In this document: positions 9,344-20,329 of the stretch, piece by piece
How positions within the stretch are numbered: the first letter of the stretch is position 1
How the letters are laid out: every line of letters begins with the position of its first letter
Source: Hemerocallis citrina
Taxonomy: Eukaryota; Streptophyta; Magnoliopsida; Asparagales; Asphodelaceae
Direction of reading: 5' to 3'
Assembly: GCA_017893485.1 (NCBI GenBank)
Contig: JACEHZ010000207.1
Span: forward strand, 186,001-250,000
DNA: 64,000 nucleotides
Position numbers and translations under genes: made by a program
The notes under the pieces: model-generated
Databases searched by the model: none
The model's input: the letters and a program-made list of their open reading frames with translations, nothing else
What the model was told of the DNA's origin: nothing

Positions 9344-10858
9344 ACTCCTATTTGGAGTTTTGCTTTGTGGAGCTGAGTTGCTGACTTGGCGTGGCTGCCA
9401 CACATCTCACACGCATTCTGCTCCCCGGGATTCTAATCCCGTTATTCTTATTTTATTGAATCGTCTACAAGGAAAAAGGCAAGTCCACTTGAACTCTTTT
9501 AATTTTCTAGTTCAAGCTTATTGATCTCCTGCAAGTAGTTCCATTTCAATTATCTTAATTTGCCTTGTGTCCCGTCCGTTGGGAGTATCGAGGGTTTACA
9601 CGAGTTAACCCGACGTACTCTTGACCTCTTATAATTATTCATTGACTCAAACCTAAGCCTACATACACAATTGACATAAATGAAATGACTAGAATTGTAT
9701 ACAAAGAGAATGAATGGTGATTGAATACATTGATCGATTGAGATATTGTGACTTGAACAATGACATGATAAATGGACTTGTACATGGTAATGAACATCCT
9801 AATTGCTGTATAACAGTGTAATGCATTTCATGATACTATAGCATGTTAATTACCCTCTTGATGAATATATATACGTGATAGCTTTTATAATTCCTGCTGC
9901 CTTGTCTGTCTTGTACTGAGGTTTCGACCCAGTTATAATTGGAATCAGTTAAAATAATATAAAGAGGTTTATTATTTTAGATTTACTACTTTCTGTTTAT
10001 TATTGTGCAATGCATCATGTTGCTGCCTTCTATCATCTCCTTGACATTCTTATATACACTTGCATGGGCATGAATGACTTAATGAAATACTAAACAAGCC
10101 GGGGTTTATAAGGGTTGACCTAGTAGTGGATAGTCTCAGAAAATGTACTCGGTAAGGCCTATATTGATATCGTATTGACATGGAAGGAGAAGTATTGATT
10201 GTGAATGATTGATTGAAAAATTGGAAATTGATTGATTGTAAATGGTAATTGATTGTTATTGACACCGAGTACACGCTCTGTAGATCCCACCACGAAGTCT
10301 AAAACGAACACTGCTGTGCGTGCATCGAACTTGTAGTATGGGATGCAGTAGTACGTGCACTAGATAGGAGAAACAACTTGATAATAGACCTAGTTGACAT
10401 GTATATATACTTGATTGAGACCATTGTTACTAGTGCCATTATTGTATTTGCAAACTTGATCTTGATTCATATTCCTTCATGTAACTTATTCCCTTACTCT
10501 CTGTTTTTCACTACTTGCTGTCCGTACTTGCTCTAAGGACAAACTATTCTTTCTTTTTAGATAATCAAGTACAGGTGAGCCAAAGAGAATTTCTAGGAGG
10601 CATTGATGAGCAGATCTTCTACAATTGGAGCAGGAGTCTCTCGAGTTAATTGGTAAGTCTTTATATTCCAGAATTGGTTATTGAATTTCATTCTCGTTTA
10701 TGTGATTATGTTTCCTGCGTGGTTGTGATTCACTTTTCTTATATTGTTGAGCTAAGACTGGTACAGCTTATGGATGATATGAGTTGGCATACTTATATCA
10801 TTCGCTGGGCCTCAGTTACGTGCTTGTGTTCCCGTATTCCAGGAAGCGGGGCGTGACA
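9344..10858 (+). mobile_element. Probable LTR fragment of a chromovirus-type Ty3/gypsy element
   Basis: There is no gene here. The stretch is AT-rich and ends GGGGCGTGACA at 10858, the usual 3' end of Del/Tekay-like LTRs, and immediately afterwards the RNase H of copia element F is cut. The left end of the LTR is absent, which fits element A having inserted into it so that the rest lies left of the window. Identification rests on the terminal motif and on the junctions only. Confidence 0.4.
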
Positions 10859-12234
10859 GTTCACCTATGGGTTGCTTCCTGCCCAACTATTTCATAAGCT
10901 CTGAAATCCACAACATGTCTTTCGTCGCTTCTGTAAGTGCCATATACTCTGACTCCGTGGTTGACTGTGCTACAACCTGTTATAACTGCGAAGCCCAACT
11001 AACAGCGGTTCCTCCAACTGTAAACACATAACCTGTAGTACTTCTGCAACCATCACGATCGCCAAAAAATCCGCATCCACATAAACATGTATATGCAAAG
11101 AATCTTCCCTAAAACAAAGAGAGTGATCTGAAGTACCTGCTAGATATCTAAGAATCCACCTTACTGCATCCCAATGTTGTTTACCTGGATTCTTCATGTA
11201 ACGGTTGACAACTCCCACTGCTTGTGCGATGTTCGGTCTGTAGACACCATCGCATACATCAAACTCCCAACGGCTGCGGCATAAGGAATAGTAGCCATTT
11301 CCTCCATCTCTGCCACTGTCTTAGGACATAAGTCCACTGATAAATTGAAGTGAGCAGCCAAGGGACAAGTGACTGGCCTCGTGCCATCCATATTGAATCT
11401 CTTCAACACCTTCTTCACATAGTCCGCTTGTGATAACCAAAGCTTCTTGCTACTCCTATCTCTACTAATCTTCATGCCGATGATTTGCTTTGCTTCACCC
11501 AAGTCCTTCATTGAAAACTCTGAAACTAGCGCCTTTTTCACTTCCTTGATCTTCTCCATACATGAACCTGCCGACAATATGTCATCCACATACAATGCCA
11601 AGATAACTATATTATTGTCCTCATATCTACGAACATACACACAATGATCCATTTTGCATCTATCGAAACCTTTTCCTCTCTTGAAGCAATCAAACTTCAA
11701 GTACCATTGCCGCGGTGCTTGTTTGAGTCCATAAAGACTCTTCTTCAATCGACACACCATGTCTTCCTTTACTTTAGCTTCAAAACTTGTGGGTTGTCTC
11801 ATGTACAGCTCTTCTTCGATATCACCATGGAGAAATGTTGTCTTCACATCCAACTGCTCTAAATGCAAGTCTTCACCTGCCACAATACTGAGCAGAACCC
11901 TAATTGAAGCCATCTTCACAACCGGTACAAAAATCTCACTATAATCAACACCTTTTCTTTGAGAGAATCCTTTCACAACAAGCCTTACCTTGTACCTCTT
12001 ACTGTCATCTGCCTCATCTTTGACTCTGAAAACTTATTTATTCATAAGAGCATGCTTCCCTGCGGGTAACTTGGTCAACTCCCAAGTTTGGTTCTGTTTC
12101 AAGGAGCTCATCTCGTCCTTCATAGCTAACTCCCACTGAATTTGAGTCTCATCCCTCAAGGCCTCCTCATGAGTCTCTGTCTCTCCTGAATCTGTGTACA
12201 GAATATGCGTGAACAACACTAGCCGATGGATCAA
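10859..12234 (-). pseudogene. Copia reverse transcriptase and truncated RNase H (element F)
   Basis: The longest open piece (11194-11976) has the copia reverse transcriptase motifs [28 protein letters not shown] and the catalytic LYVDDIL. A preceding piece (12034-12234) holds the linker and WELxKLPAGKHALMNK. After a frameshift the RNase H follows (10970-11218, then towards 10859), with an altered active-site region (YVDADFL). It stops about halfway through the domain where foreign LTR sequence begins. Non-functional. Confidence 0.85.
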
Positions 12235-12270
12235 ATATCCTGGTTGGCCTCCTCTTTCGTGTCGATCTCC

Positions 12271-13400
12271 TCAATGTGGGTATCGGTTCACGGACCGGTT
12301 CAGGTTCTCCGAACTATTCTGGCTGTACCTGTTCATCTTGGATAACCTGCTCATTCCCAATAGGCTCACCATGAGCCTCCTATGCTGCATGTGGTACCTG
12401 TATGGCTGTACCTGTTGCTGCACTGTAGGGCCCCCACCACTAGGGCTGCCTTCAGAATCTGAATTTGAGTCAGAGTCTGAACCCCAATTTGACTCTGAAC
12501 TTGTACTGTCTTGACCTGTGTGCCTGTCCTTGTATAGGATATCTTCATTGAACACTACATTCCTGCTGCGAATGACTTTGTTATCCACAAAATCCCAAAG
12601 CCTGTAACCATACTCATCATCACCGTTGCCAATGAACGCACACCTCCTGGACTTAGATTCCAACTTCTTTCTTTCTTCCCTGTCAATTAGTGCATATGTC
12701 ATACAACCATAAACTTTCAAATGCGAATAATTAACAATTTTACCTGACCATAGTTCTTCTGGAATGGCCCCATCAAGGGCACTAGACAGGCAACGGTTAA
12801 TCAAGTACACCACTGTATTAACTGTAGCGGCCCAAAGATGGACCGGAAGACCCGCATGAAGTCTCATGCATCTCGTCCCTTCGAGTATCGTGCAGTTCAT
12901 CCTTTATGCTACACCATTCTCCTGTGGAGTCTTAGGAACTGTCTTGATTCCTCTGATACCTTCCTTTGCCAGATAGTTAACAAACTCTTTGCTTGTGTAC
13001 TCACCTCCGTTGTCTGACTTTATTGCTTTCACCTTGCAATCGTCACATTCTCAACCCTGGCCTTCCAAGCTCTGAATGCCTCAAAAACGTCTGATTTTTT
13101 GCGAATTGCATAAACCCTAACCTTTCTTGTAGCATCATCGATGAATGTGACAAAGTATCTCTTACCACCAAAAGAGAATTCCTGAGCTGGACCCCACACA
13201 TCTGTATGTACCAACTCTAGCTTCCCAAGCTTCTTCTCACGCCCACCCAACTAAAAGCTAACTGTCTTCTGTTTGCTCATCACACAATTCTTACAAAAAT
13301 CCATCTCAACCTTCTTCAGTCCCGACAAAAGATCCCTAGAACAAAGCTGCTTGACACCCTTTCACCAAGGTGCCCTAACCTAACATAACATAGAATTGAA
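12271..13400 (-). pseudogene. Copia integrase (element F), broken
   Basis: The zinc-binding tail (FCKNCVMSKQK, near 13290) is followed by the catalytic core in pieces: VHTDVWGPAQ and FIDDATRKVRVY (13029-13250), then a segment with stops and frameshifts, then the C-terminal part from MNCTILEGTRCM (12271-12900). Several in-frame stops, including one just before MNCTILEG, rule out a working enzyme. Confidence 0.8.
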
Positions 13401-14600
13401 GGGAAACTACCTACTGATGTTGTAGCAATGATATCACCTGAATCACTTCCCCTGAGTAAGTACAACGTGTCACCACGCTTTTCTTTTACCACCAACCTGG
13501 CACCTGTAGTCACCTTCCATTCTCCATGCCCAAAAGTTGTTGTAAACCCTTCTTTGTCTAGTTTGCTAGTTGAGATCAAGTTTTTCTTCAATCTCGGTAT
13601 GTCTTGTATCATACAAGACCAATTGCCCACCATTGCGAGCATTCACTCTCACAGTGCCTCTACCCACAACTGGACATATCTGCCCATTACCAACTGAAAC
13701 TGCACCAAAATCACATGTCCTGTAATCCTAAAAAACATCCCTCATGGGGGTACAATGATAAGAAGCACCTGAGTCTATACACCAAACATCTTGCAAAATA
13801 TTAAATCCACCAGATAAACACAATTCATCTAGACGGGGTTCAATACTTACCACATTGGCTACTTGAGACCCTGCTTGTGCTTTCTTATACTCCTCGCATT
13901 GGTCTCTCCTGTGTCCTGGCTTCTTGTAATACTATCACTCACCTTTGCGATATCCAGTTCTTGACTTAGACCTGTGATTCCTGCTCTGTGACCTCTCTCT
14001 ATTGTTACTTCTATCATGGTTATCAACTGACAGCGCGGTATTGCTAGGATATGACACTAAAGTCTCTCCATGTCTTTTTCTCCTTGCATCCTCATTCATA
14101 ATGTTGCTTATAACATCCTTTAGGATTTTCGTATCATTCATGGTGCTAGTAATAGTCTACTCGACTGTGCCGTAATTGTCGGGAAGACTGAATAGCAACA
14201 ACAACGATTGTGCCCTCTCCTCAAACTTTAAACCCGATGATTCCATCTGATTGTAAACCATACAGAAATTGTTGATGTGCACAGCAACCGAACCTCTTTC
14301 TGACAACTTCAAGTTAACCAACTTCTTTAGGTGTAAGATCTGATTCGTTGCATTCGGCTTCTCACACATATCCTTCAATATCTCCATTGCCTCCTTTGCA
14401 GTTCTTGCCTTCTTAATATGAAATAGCGTCTTCCTGCTCAGCAACAACTGAATCTGCCTAAGCGCTTTCTGATCCAATCTATTTCAGGCTGCCAATGCAA
14501 CCGGATCGACCTCCCCTTCTGGCTTCACACCAAACAACAGATCATCTAGATCCTTCTGTCGGAGATACGCAATCATTTGGATTTTTCACATTGTAAAATC
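13316..14600 (-). pseudogene. Copia gag and protease remnants (element F)
   Basis: The gag core lies at 14157-14477 (ATNQILHLKKLVNLKLSE and SLPDNYGTVE are characteristic UBN2-type gag wording) and continues at 13935-14141 with a basic tail. The zinc knuckle near 13900 survives only as GHRRDQC, its first cysteines lost to stops. The protease site DSGASYHCTPM lies near 13760; more of the protease region follows at 13316-13642. Stops at several points make it inactive. Confidence 0.75.
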
Positions 14601-14662
14601 CGTTCCATCGAACTCCTTGACTCTACTCTTGTCCCCATCTCAATCAATACTACCAACTTATA

Positions 14663-14674
14663 GCTCTGATACCA
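14663..14674 (-). promoter_or_regulatory. Primer binding site of element F (initiator tRNA-Met)
   Basis: Minus strand TGGTATCAGAGC, the exact complement of the plant initiator tRNA-Met 3' end, three bases inside the LTR end. Confidence 0.85.
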
Positions 14675-14677
14675 CTT

Positions 14678-15343
14678 TGTTGAATTCTAACTGCAGAATA
14701 AACTCAACAACGACAACGAGATACAAGAACTATAGAATCAAAATAAGAGAAGAAAGAAAAACAAAAAGCAACACACAAGAACACACAAGATTTTTTCGAG
14801 GTTCATCCAAAATAATGGCTACTTCCCCGCGCAGAGGTACTCCTGCGATTTCCACTAGAAATATGAAGATTAGGTTTACAAATCCCTCAAGAACTCACCA
14901 CCAAGGTGTAGGGTTTCTCTCTATCTCCCTCTCTCTTAATGACGGATGGTCTATTTTCTTTTCTCTTAACCCTAAAATCGTACACAATACAATATATATA
15001 GGATTCCACAACTTTCTATCTCAGCCGCTCATCAATCAGCATCGGGATGGTCGACCACAACATCATGATGGTCGATCGGTCTTCTCCTTCGACTGCACGA
15101 GTTCCAACAGAGAGCTGGTCGGTTGACTGCGCGGTCGACCGGTCATCATTTCAAGATACAGGTTGAATCAGGGAGCGGGACGGTCGACTGTGCGGTCGAC
15201 CGGTCGTCTTGCCTGGGTGAGGTCGAGGGGTGCGGTCGACCGCAACTCTGTTGTAGCCTCCAACTACTCTTGGCCTCTTGCTCCCACTTCGACTCTCCTT
15301 CTCGTCTATTTTCTTCAACCCATTATCGTATATTGGATCCACA
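14678..15343 (-). repeat. 5' LTR of element F
   Basis: The inner edge TGTTGAATTC at 14678 is fixed by the primer site. The outer edge is placed at GGATCCACA (15343), the best TG...CA pairing; no partner LTR is in the window. A TATA run lies at 14993-15000. Between 15046 and 15240 it has five GTCGAC cores, most inside GGTCGACC palindromes. Confidence 0.55.
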
Positions 15344-15857
15344 AACCCCAATATCTCTGAATATCCTAAATATCCGTAATATTTTATTGTTAAACGAAGC
15401 AATCACAAAACTATTATGATATAGATGCACAAATAGTACTTTTGATTCATACAACTTAAGTGAACTTCATCAATAAAATTCACACAAACTTACTCCCCAG
15501 ATAAATCATGAATGTACCAGATCGCGATTAACCATAACTCTCCATACTTTCCAAACAAAATAAACAAAAATGACCACAGCACTCCACATAATTCTGATCC
15601 GTTGATGATAAACAATAATTAGATATTATTAGTTACGAAAATTTTATCCATCTATCAATATTGATCTATCAACATATTATTAATTGTAAAAATCTGTCAT
15701 CTGTTGTTTTGAAATACTTCAAAAATTTTATTTGTTTATAAGCTTAAGATGTTGGAGCCAACCAATTGCCGATATCCATATATTGGCTCTGACATGCAGC
15801 ATGACTATTTTGTGAACAGAAAATAAGAAAATTAAACAGACTATTTACAACTAACAT
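15344..15857. other. AT-rich host sequence, nothing recognised
   Basis: No coding frame, repeat or RNA gene is visible between the end of element F and the target duplication of the Mutator-like element. Confidence 0.5.
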
Positions 15858-15866
15858 CTATTTTCT

Positions 15867-16175
15867 GAATTTTTTTCCAAACTGTCCCACTTTTTGAAAG
15901 TTTTTTCCAAATTGCCATACTTTTTTTAAAATTTTCAAACTGTCTCACTTACTTTCTGAAAAAGTGAGTGTGGTTAAAACTTTATCACTTTTTCTGAAAG
16001 CGAGTGTGAGATTTTTAATTTTCGAAAGCCTAGACTCACTTTCTGAAAGAAAAAACGATTGGGTTTTAACCAAATGCTTTCTCAAAAAGCAAGTGGATCG
16101 TTTTGGTAAATATTGTCGAAAGTGGATCAGTTTGGTCAATACTTTCAAAAAGTAGGTCATTTTGGTAACATGTTC
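15867..16175. repeat. Left terminal inverted repeat of the Mutator-like element
   Basis: This pairs in reverse complement with 48437-48742 at roughly 80-85% by eye. It contains several internal inverted repeats built on ACTCGCTTTCTGAAAAAGCGAG-like stems, best preserved in the right copy. Confidence 0.88.
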
Positions 16176-16254
16176 AAATTTTTAAATACTACAAGTAGCT
16201 GACTGCAAAAACTTTTCAAACGTTTCTTATTAAATCTCCGGAATCTCCGCGAAA

Positions 16255-16450
16255 TTTTTATATATAGCTTATTTACTCATTCCCTACCGTTCTCTTCTCC
16301 TTCTTCATCTCATCTTATTTATTATTGTTTTGCTTCCTCAAATCTTTATATATAGCTTATTTACTCCTCCACTTCCGTTCTCATCTTCTCCTTCCTCATA
16401 TCATCTTACTTAGTACCGTTTTCTTTCCTTATTCCTCATTCGTCATTCAT
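16255..16450 (+). repeat. Tandem duplication of a TATA-containing segment (88-bp offset)
   Basis: TATATAGCTTATTTACTC occurs at 16261 and again at 16349, each followed by a CT-rich stretch (TCTTCTCCTTC...CATCTTA). It lies just upstream of the gene-like fragment at 16496 and looks like a duplicated promoter/5' leader. Confidence 0.6.
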
Positions 16451-16495
16451 TTTTTGTTTCAAGTACGATGACCATTGATAGGAATCAAGAGAGAG

Positions 16496-16576
16496 ATGGA
16501 GTTGCTCTTGGATGAGATCCCTCTTGCCACTTCCCCTCGCTACCATCATCCCATGCATTAAGAAACCCTATCGGTC
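16496..16576 (+). pseudogene. 5' fragment of a captured gene (possibly Pumilio-type), split by element C
   Basis: An ATG at 16496 opens MELLLDEIPLATSP and a His-rich stretch, with a stop after 21 codons. The remainder of the gene-like sequence is found beyond element C from 45840. The frame does not continue cleanly across the junction. The family is inferred mainly from the other half (45840-46175). Confidence 0.4.
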
Positions 16577-17069
16577 TGATACACATCGAAGAGAGCTTTA
16601 GTGCTGAGAATGAAGCATAGCAGGTTGTGAAGTATTGATTGAAGGATAGAGAATGTATCCATGTATCAGTTGTGCATATCAGTCCCGGTTCGCAGGGGTT
16701 TAAGTGCATAATAACCAATAGATAATATTTAGGGCCAGGTTTAATAAGAGGCAATTGTAACCATACGATCTGACAAAGTGTATGGCTGGATTGAGTTGTG
16801 TGGGGTCCAGTGGTTGTAACAGCCTAACGGCCTAGTGAAATTACACATTGAGCTTGTAATTGAGTCTATAAATAAAATGACAGCTACTCTTTTTGAGTCT
16901 GTCTGGTTTAGTGTAATTCATTCTCTCGTTCTTAATTCTTGTCTCAATTCTTGTTACTCTGTTCTGCTTTTCTTCCTCTTCCAAGTACCAATCCTCAAAT
17001 ATCCTCCACCATGGCCAAGAAGAGCTCCAAGGTAGCTCCAATGGCTGTAAATGAAGAAGAACTTCATCA
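16577..17069 (+). repeat. 5' LTR of element C
   Basis: Starts TGATACACATCG and ends CTTCATCA. TATAAATA lies at 16867-16874. The gag start codon (17011, in a strong CACCATGGCC context) lies inside this LTR. Confidence 0.92.
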
Positions 17070-18226
17070 ATTGGTATCAGAGCCTACAGATCCAATGGCA
17101 AGATCGATCGAAGAGAGCCATGAACCAGAGCCACCAGATCTTAGAGGAGTGTTGGGGGGTGGTCCAGAGTTGGATTGGCAGCAGTGTCATAGGTTGTGGG
17201 AATCGAGATTGGGAGGTGTTGAGCAACAAGTAAAGGAATTTTCAAAGGAGATGGCGACTCAGTCTTCATTAATGTTTGCGCAGATGCAACAAATAGGGGA
17301 ACAAGTGAGATCTCTTGCTGCAGCTAGTAAGCTGGGAAAAGGAAACCGTGGTTCAGTTGAGCCAAAATTTTCTCCTAATTCGACAAGTAATCAAGATCTT
17401 GATCACATTTCTATGAATGTACACCCTGGTTCTTTTAGAATGGGAGGGAGTAATATAGCTAGTGGACATAATCTTGATCAAGAAGTGGTCAATTTTTTTC
17501 CTAAACCTTTGAAATTGGATGTGATTCCATTTCCTGGATTGGGGGATGTGCTCAATTGGTTGTTTCAAATAGAGCATTACTTCGAATATATCACATATCT
17601 AGAGATGAGAAATTTAGAGTAGCCTATTTTTTCTTGAAAGATGAGGCAATTCAATGGTGTAGATGGTTTCTTAAAAATAATGATGGAGTAGTAACTTGGA
17701 AATAATTTAGGGAAGGTATTTGTACTCGGTTTGGGTCAGGGCTGTATGAAAATGCCGCAAGAACATTGTGTCGCTTGGAACAAATTTCAACAGTGCTTGA
17801 TTATCAAAGAAAATTTGAAAATTTGAACTGCTTAGTAGGAGTGAGTGAATCCTATTTGGTGCAACAATTTATTAGTGAACTCAAACCTGAGATTCAACAT
17901 GATGTATAACTTACAAAGCCACAATCTTTAACTGAAGCATTTAGGGTATCTCTCAAGTATGAGAAGAAGAATGAAGCCTTGCGGGGAGTGAGTAAGAGTA
18001 CATTCAAACCCTATTACAAAAGTTCCGTTACTCAAGGATCCAATTCTGCTACAAATGAACAAATTCTACCCAAACCCTCAACTGTAGCAGGTCCTATTTT
18101 AAGGAAGCTAACTCCTAATGAAATTTGGGAAAGGAGGAAAAAGAATTTTTGTTTCCATTGTGATGAAAAATTCATACCGGGTCATGTTTGCAAGTCCAAG
18201 GTTTATATGTGCATTGAAGGAGATTG
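17011..18226 (+). pseudogene. Gag of element C, broken; start codon inside the LTR
   Basis: The frame opens at 17011 (MAKKSSKVAPMA), runs out of the LTR and in frame through the primer site (QLVSEP), and continues to a stop at 17620. The gag core continues with a shift (FFLKDEAIQWCRWFL, TRFGSGLYENAARTL) but has stops near 17704 and 17907. The C-terminal knuckle is CFHCDEKFIPGHVC, the usual chromovirus variant. The product would be the structural particle protein. Confidence 0.8.
17072..17083 (+). promoter_or_regulatory. Primer binding site of element C (initiator tRNA-Met)
   Basis: TGGTATCAGAGC, two bases after the LTR end, complementary to plant initiator tRNA-Met. Confidence 0.92.
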
Positions 18227-18632
18227 AGATCTATTTAGTATCCAAGAAGAAGAGGATTTGAATCAGCTATTGACTGGTGATAGTTCTACACATGATTTCG
18301 ATAATCAAGATAATATTGCTACTCTGAACATAGGTACAAATACCGAATGTTTAATACTGAAGGGTGAACTTAATGGTAAAGTGGTGCACATTCTGATTGA
18401 TAGTGGAGCAACTCACAATTAGACTGACCCATATATTGTTGAGAGAGCTGGATTGCAACTATCTATTAAGCAAAAATTTAATGTGAGGGTGGTTGGTGGC
18501 AAAGAAGTGGAAGGTAGTGGTCTGTGTTCGGGTGTAGAAATCAACTACCAAAATTACAAAATCTTCGATGACTTCTTGGTCTTTCCTATTGGGGGTCATG
18601 ATGTAGTTTTGGGTGCAAGATGGATGAAATAA
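18227..18632 (+). pseudogene. Protease region of element C
   Basis: The active-site segment LIDSGATHN (near 18397) is followed at once by a stop where the family has a codon (N*TDPYIVERAGL). Downstream FVLGARWMK-like wording (DVVLGARWMK near 18605) ends the domain, again followed by a stop. Confidence 0.75.
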
Positions 18633-18653
18633 GTCAAGGAAGTAACTGTTAAC

Positions 18654-19616
18654 ATGTTAGAGAAGAGATTGAAGTTCTTCCACAGGGATAGAAATTTGAA
18701 TTTGGTAGGGTTGAAGCCTAGCTCCAGTCAGCTTATCAGTGAAAAAGAAATTAACAAGATATCTTTGCAAACACACAGAGGATTCATTTTGTACCTACTT
18801 AATTCAGCTGCAGGGTATAAGACACAGCCTGAGTTGCTTGGAGAAATGGTGGAGTTATTAAAGGAATTTCAAGATCTGTTTGAAGAGCCACAAGGGTTGC
18901 CACCCAATAGAGTGGCTGATCATCAAATACCCTTGGTGCAAAGGTCAAAACCTGTTTGTATCAGGCCATATAGGCATTCTTTTGAGCAAAAGAATGCTAT
19001 AGAAGAGCTCATATCAGAAATGTTGAAGCAAGGGGTTATTCGGCCAAGCACTAGCTCTTATTCATCTCCAGTTGTATTGGTTAAGAAGCATGATGGATCT
19101 TGGAGGATGTGTGTTGATTATAGCGCTCTTAATCAACAAACGGTGAAAGATAAGTACCCTATTCCCATGATTGATAACTTGCTAGATGAACTACATGGTT
19201 CTAAATTCTTTACAAAGCTTGATTTGAGATCAGGTTATCATCAAATTAGGATGCATAATAGTGACATTTCAAAGACTGCATTTCGCACTCATAGTGGACA
19301 TTATGAGTTTTTAGTGATGCTATTTGGTTTGAGCAATGCACCGTCCACTTTTCAAAGTCGAATGAATGATATATTTAGACAACACTTGTGGAAGTTTGTC
19401 TTGGTATTTTTTGATGACATATTAGTCTTTAGTGCTTCTTGGGAAGACCATTTGAGATACTTGAGAGTAGTGTTGTCAATTCTGCAAGATAACAAGCTAT
19501 TTGTTAAGAAAACAAAGTGTGATTTTGGGCAGAATCAGGTGGAGTACTTAGGCCATGTTGTATCTGACAAGGGGATTGCAGTTGACCCTAATAAAGTTGT
19601 TGCCATTAAGGAATGA
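18654..19616 (+). pseudogene. Reverse transcriptase of element C
   Basis: Open from 18654 to a TGA at 19614-19616 that replaces a Trp codon. Typical chromovirus motifs: SSPVVLVKKHDGSWRMCVDY, KLDLRSGYHQIRM, and the catalytic site as FFDDIL rather than YIDDIL. It continues past the stop with [19 protein letters not shown] at about 19638. The domain is nearly full length but part of an inactive pol. Confidence 0.88.
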
Positions 19617-19631
19617 CCAGTACCAACAAAT

Positions 19632-20314
19632 GTGAAAGCTTTGAGAGGGTTTTTGGGTCTCACAGGACATTATAGAAAGTTTATAAGGGGCTATGGAACT
19701 ATAGCAGCTCCTCTAACTGCATTAACGAAGAAGGAAGGTTTTGTTTGGTCTGAAAAAGCAACAGATGCCTTTGAGAATTTGAAACAAGCCTTGATGACAG
19801 CTCCAGTGCTTCAGATGCCAAACTTAATGAAACATTTGTGGTTGAATGTGATGCTTGCAAAGAAGGGGTGGGGGCAGTCTTGATGCAGAGAAATCATCCA
19901 ATAGCTTTCATTAGTCAAGCACTTAAAGGAAGGAGTCTACATTCCTCAGCTTATGAGAAAGAAATGTTAGCCATATTACTTGCGGTGAAGAAATGGAAAC
20001 AGTTCTTGTCTGGCAGAAAATTTCTAACTAGAAACGATCATCAACCACTTAAATATCTCCTAGATCAAAGGTTGTCTACTGAGGCACAACACTCTTGGTT
20101 AATTAAGCTATATGGGTTTCATTTTGAGGTGGAATATAAAAAGGGAAGAGATAACATTCCTGCGGATAGGCTCTTAAGAAGGGATATGGATTGCTTTATG
20201 GTGCAAATGTCTTTGTTGGTAGCAGATTGGTGGAAACAAGTGGTCCAAATGAATGAAACAGATGATTACTTTAAGACATTGGCAAGTAAGCACAGCAATA
20301 TGACTCAAAAGTAA
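19632..20314 (+). pseudogene. RNase H of element C
   Basis: A connection domain (19632-19835), then a frameshift near 19835, then RNase H from [15 protein letters not shown] (first Asp present) and YEKEMLAILLAVKKW (Glu present). The DHQPLKYL and ADRLL segments are in place of the usual TDH and ADALSR. Ends at a stop at 20312. Confidence 0.82.
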
Positions 20315-20329
20315 ATACCTGTTTAATAA

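Larger units (their letters stand above)
10859..15343 (-). mobile_element. Element F: decayed Ty1/copia retrotransposon, Tork (Tnt1)-like
   Basis: The minus-strand order is LTR, initiator-Met primer site, gag, protease, integrase, reverse transcriptase, RNase H: copia order. The wording of the integrase C-terminus (DxYGYRLWD, KVIRSRNVVFNE) and the reverse transcriptase match Tnt1/Tork. Many stops and frameshifts are present. The element is truncated at 10858/10859 inside RNase H. The right boundary at 15343 is the best TGT...ACA fit and is uncertain. Confidence 0.85.
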
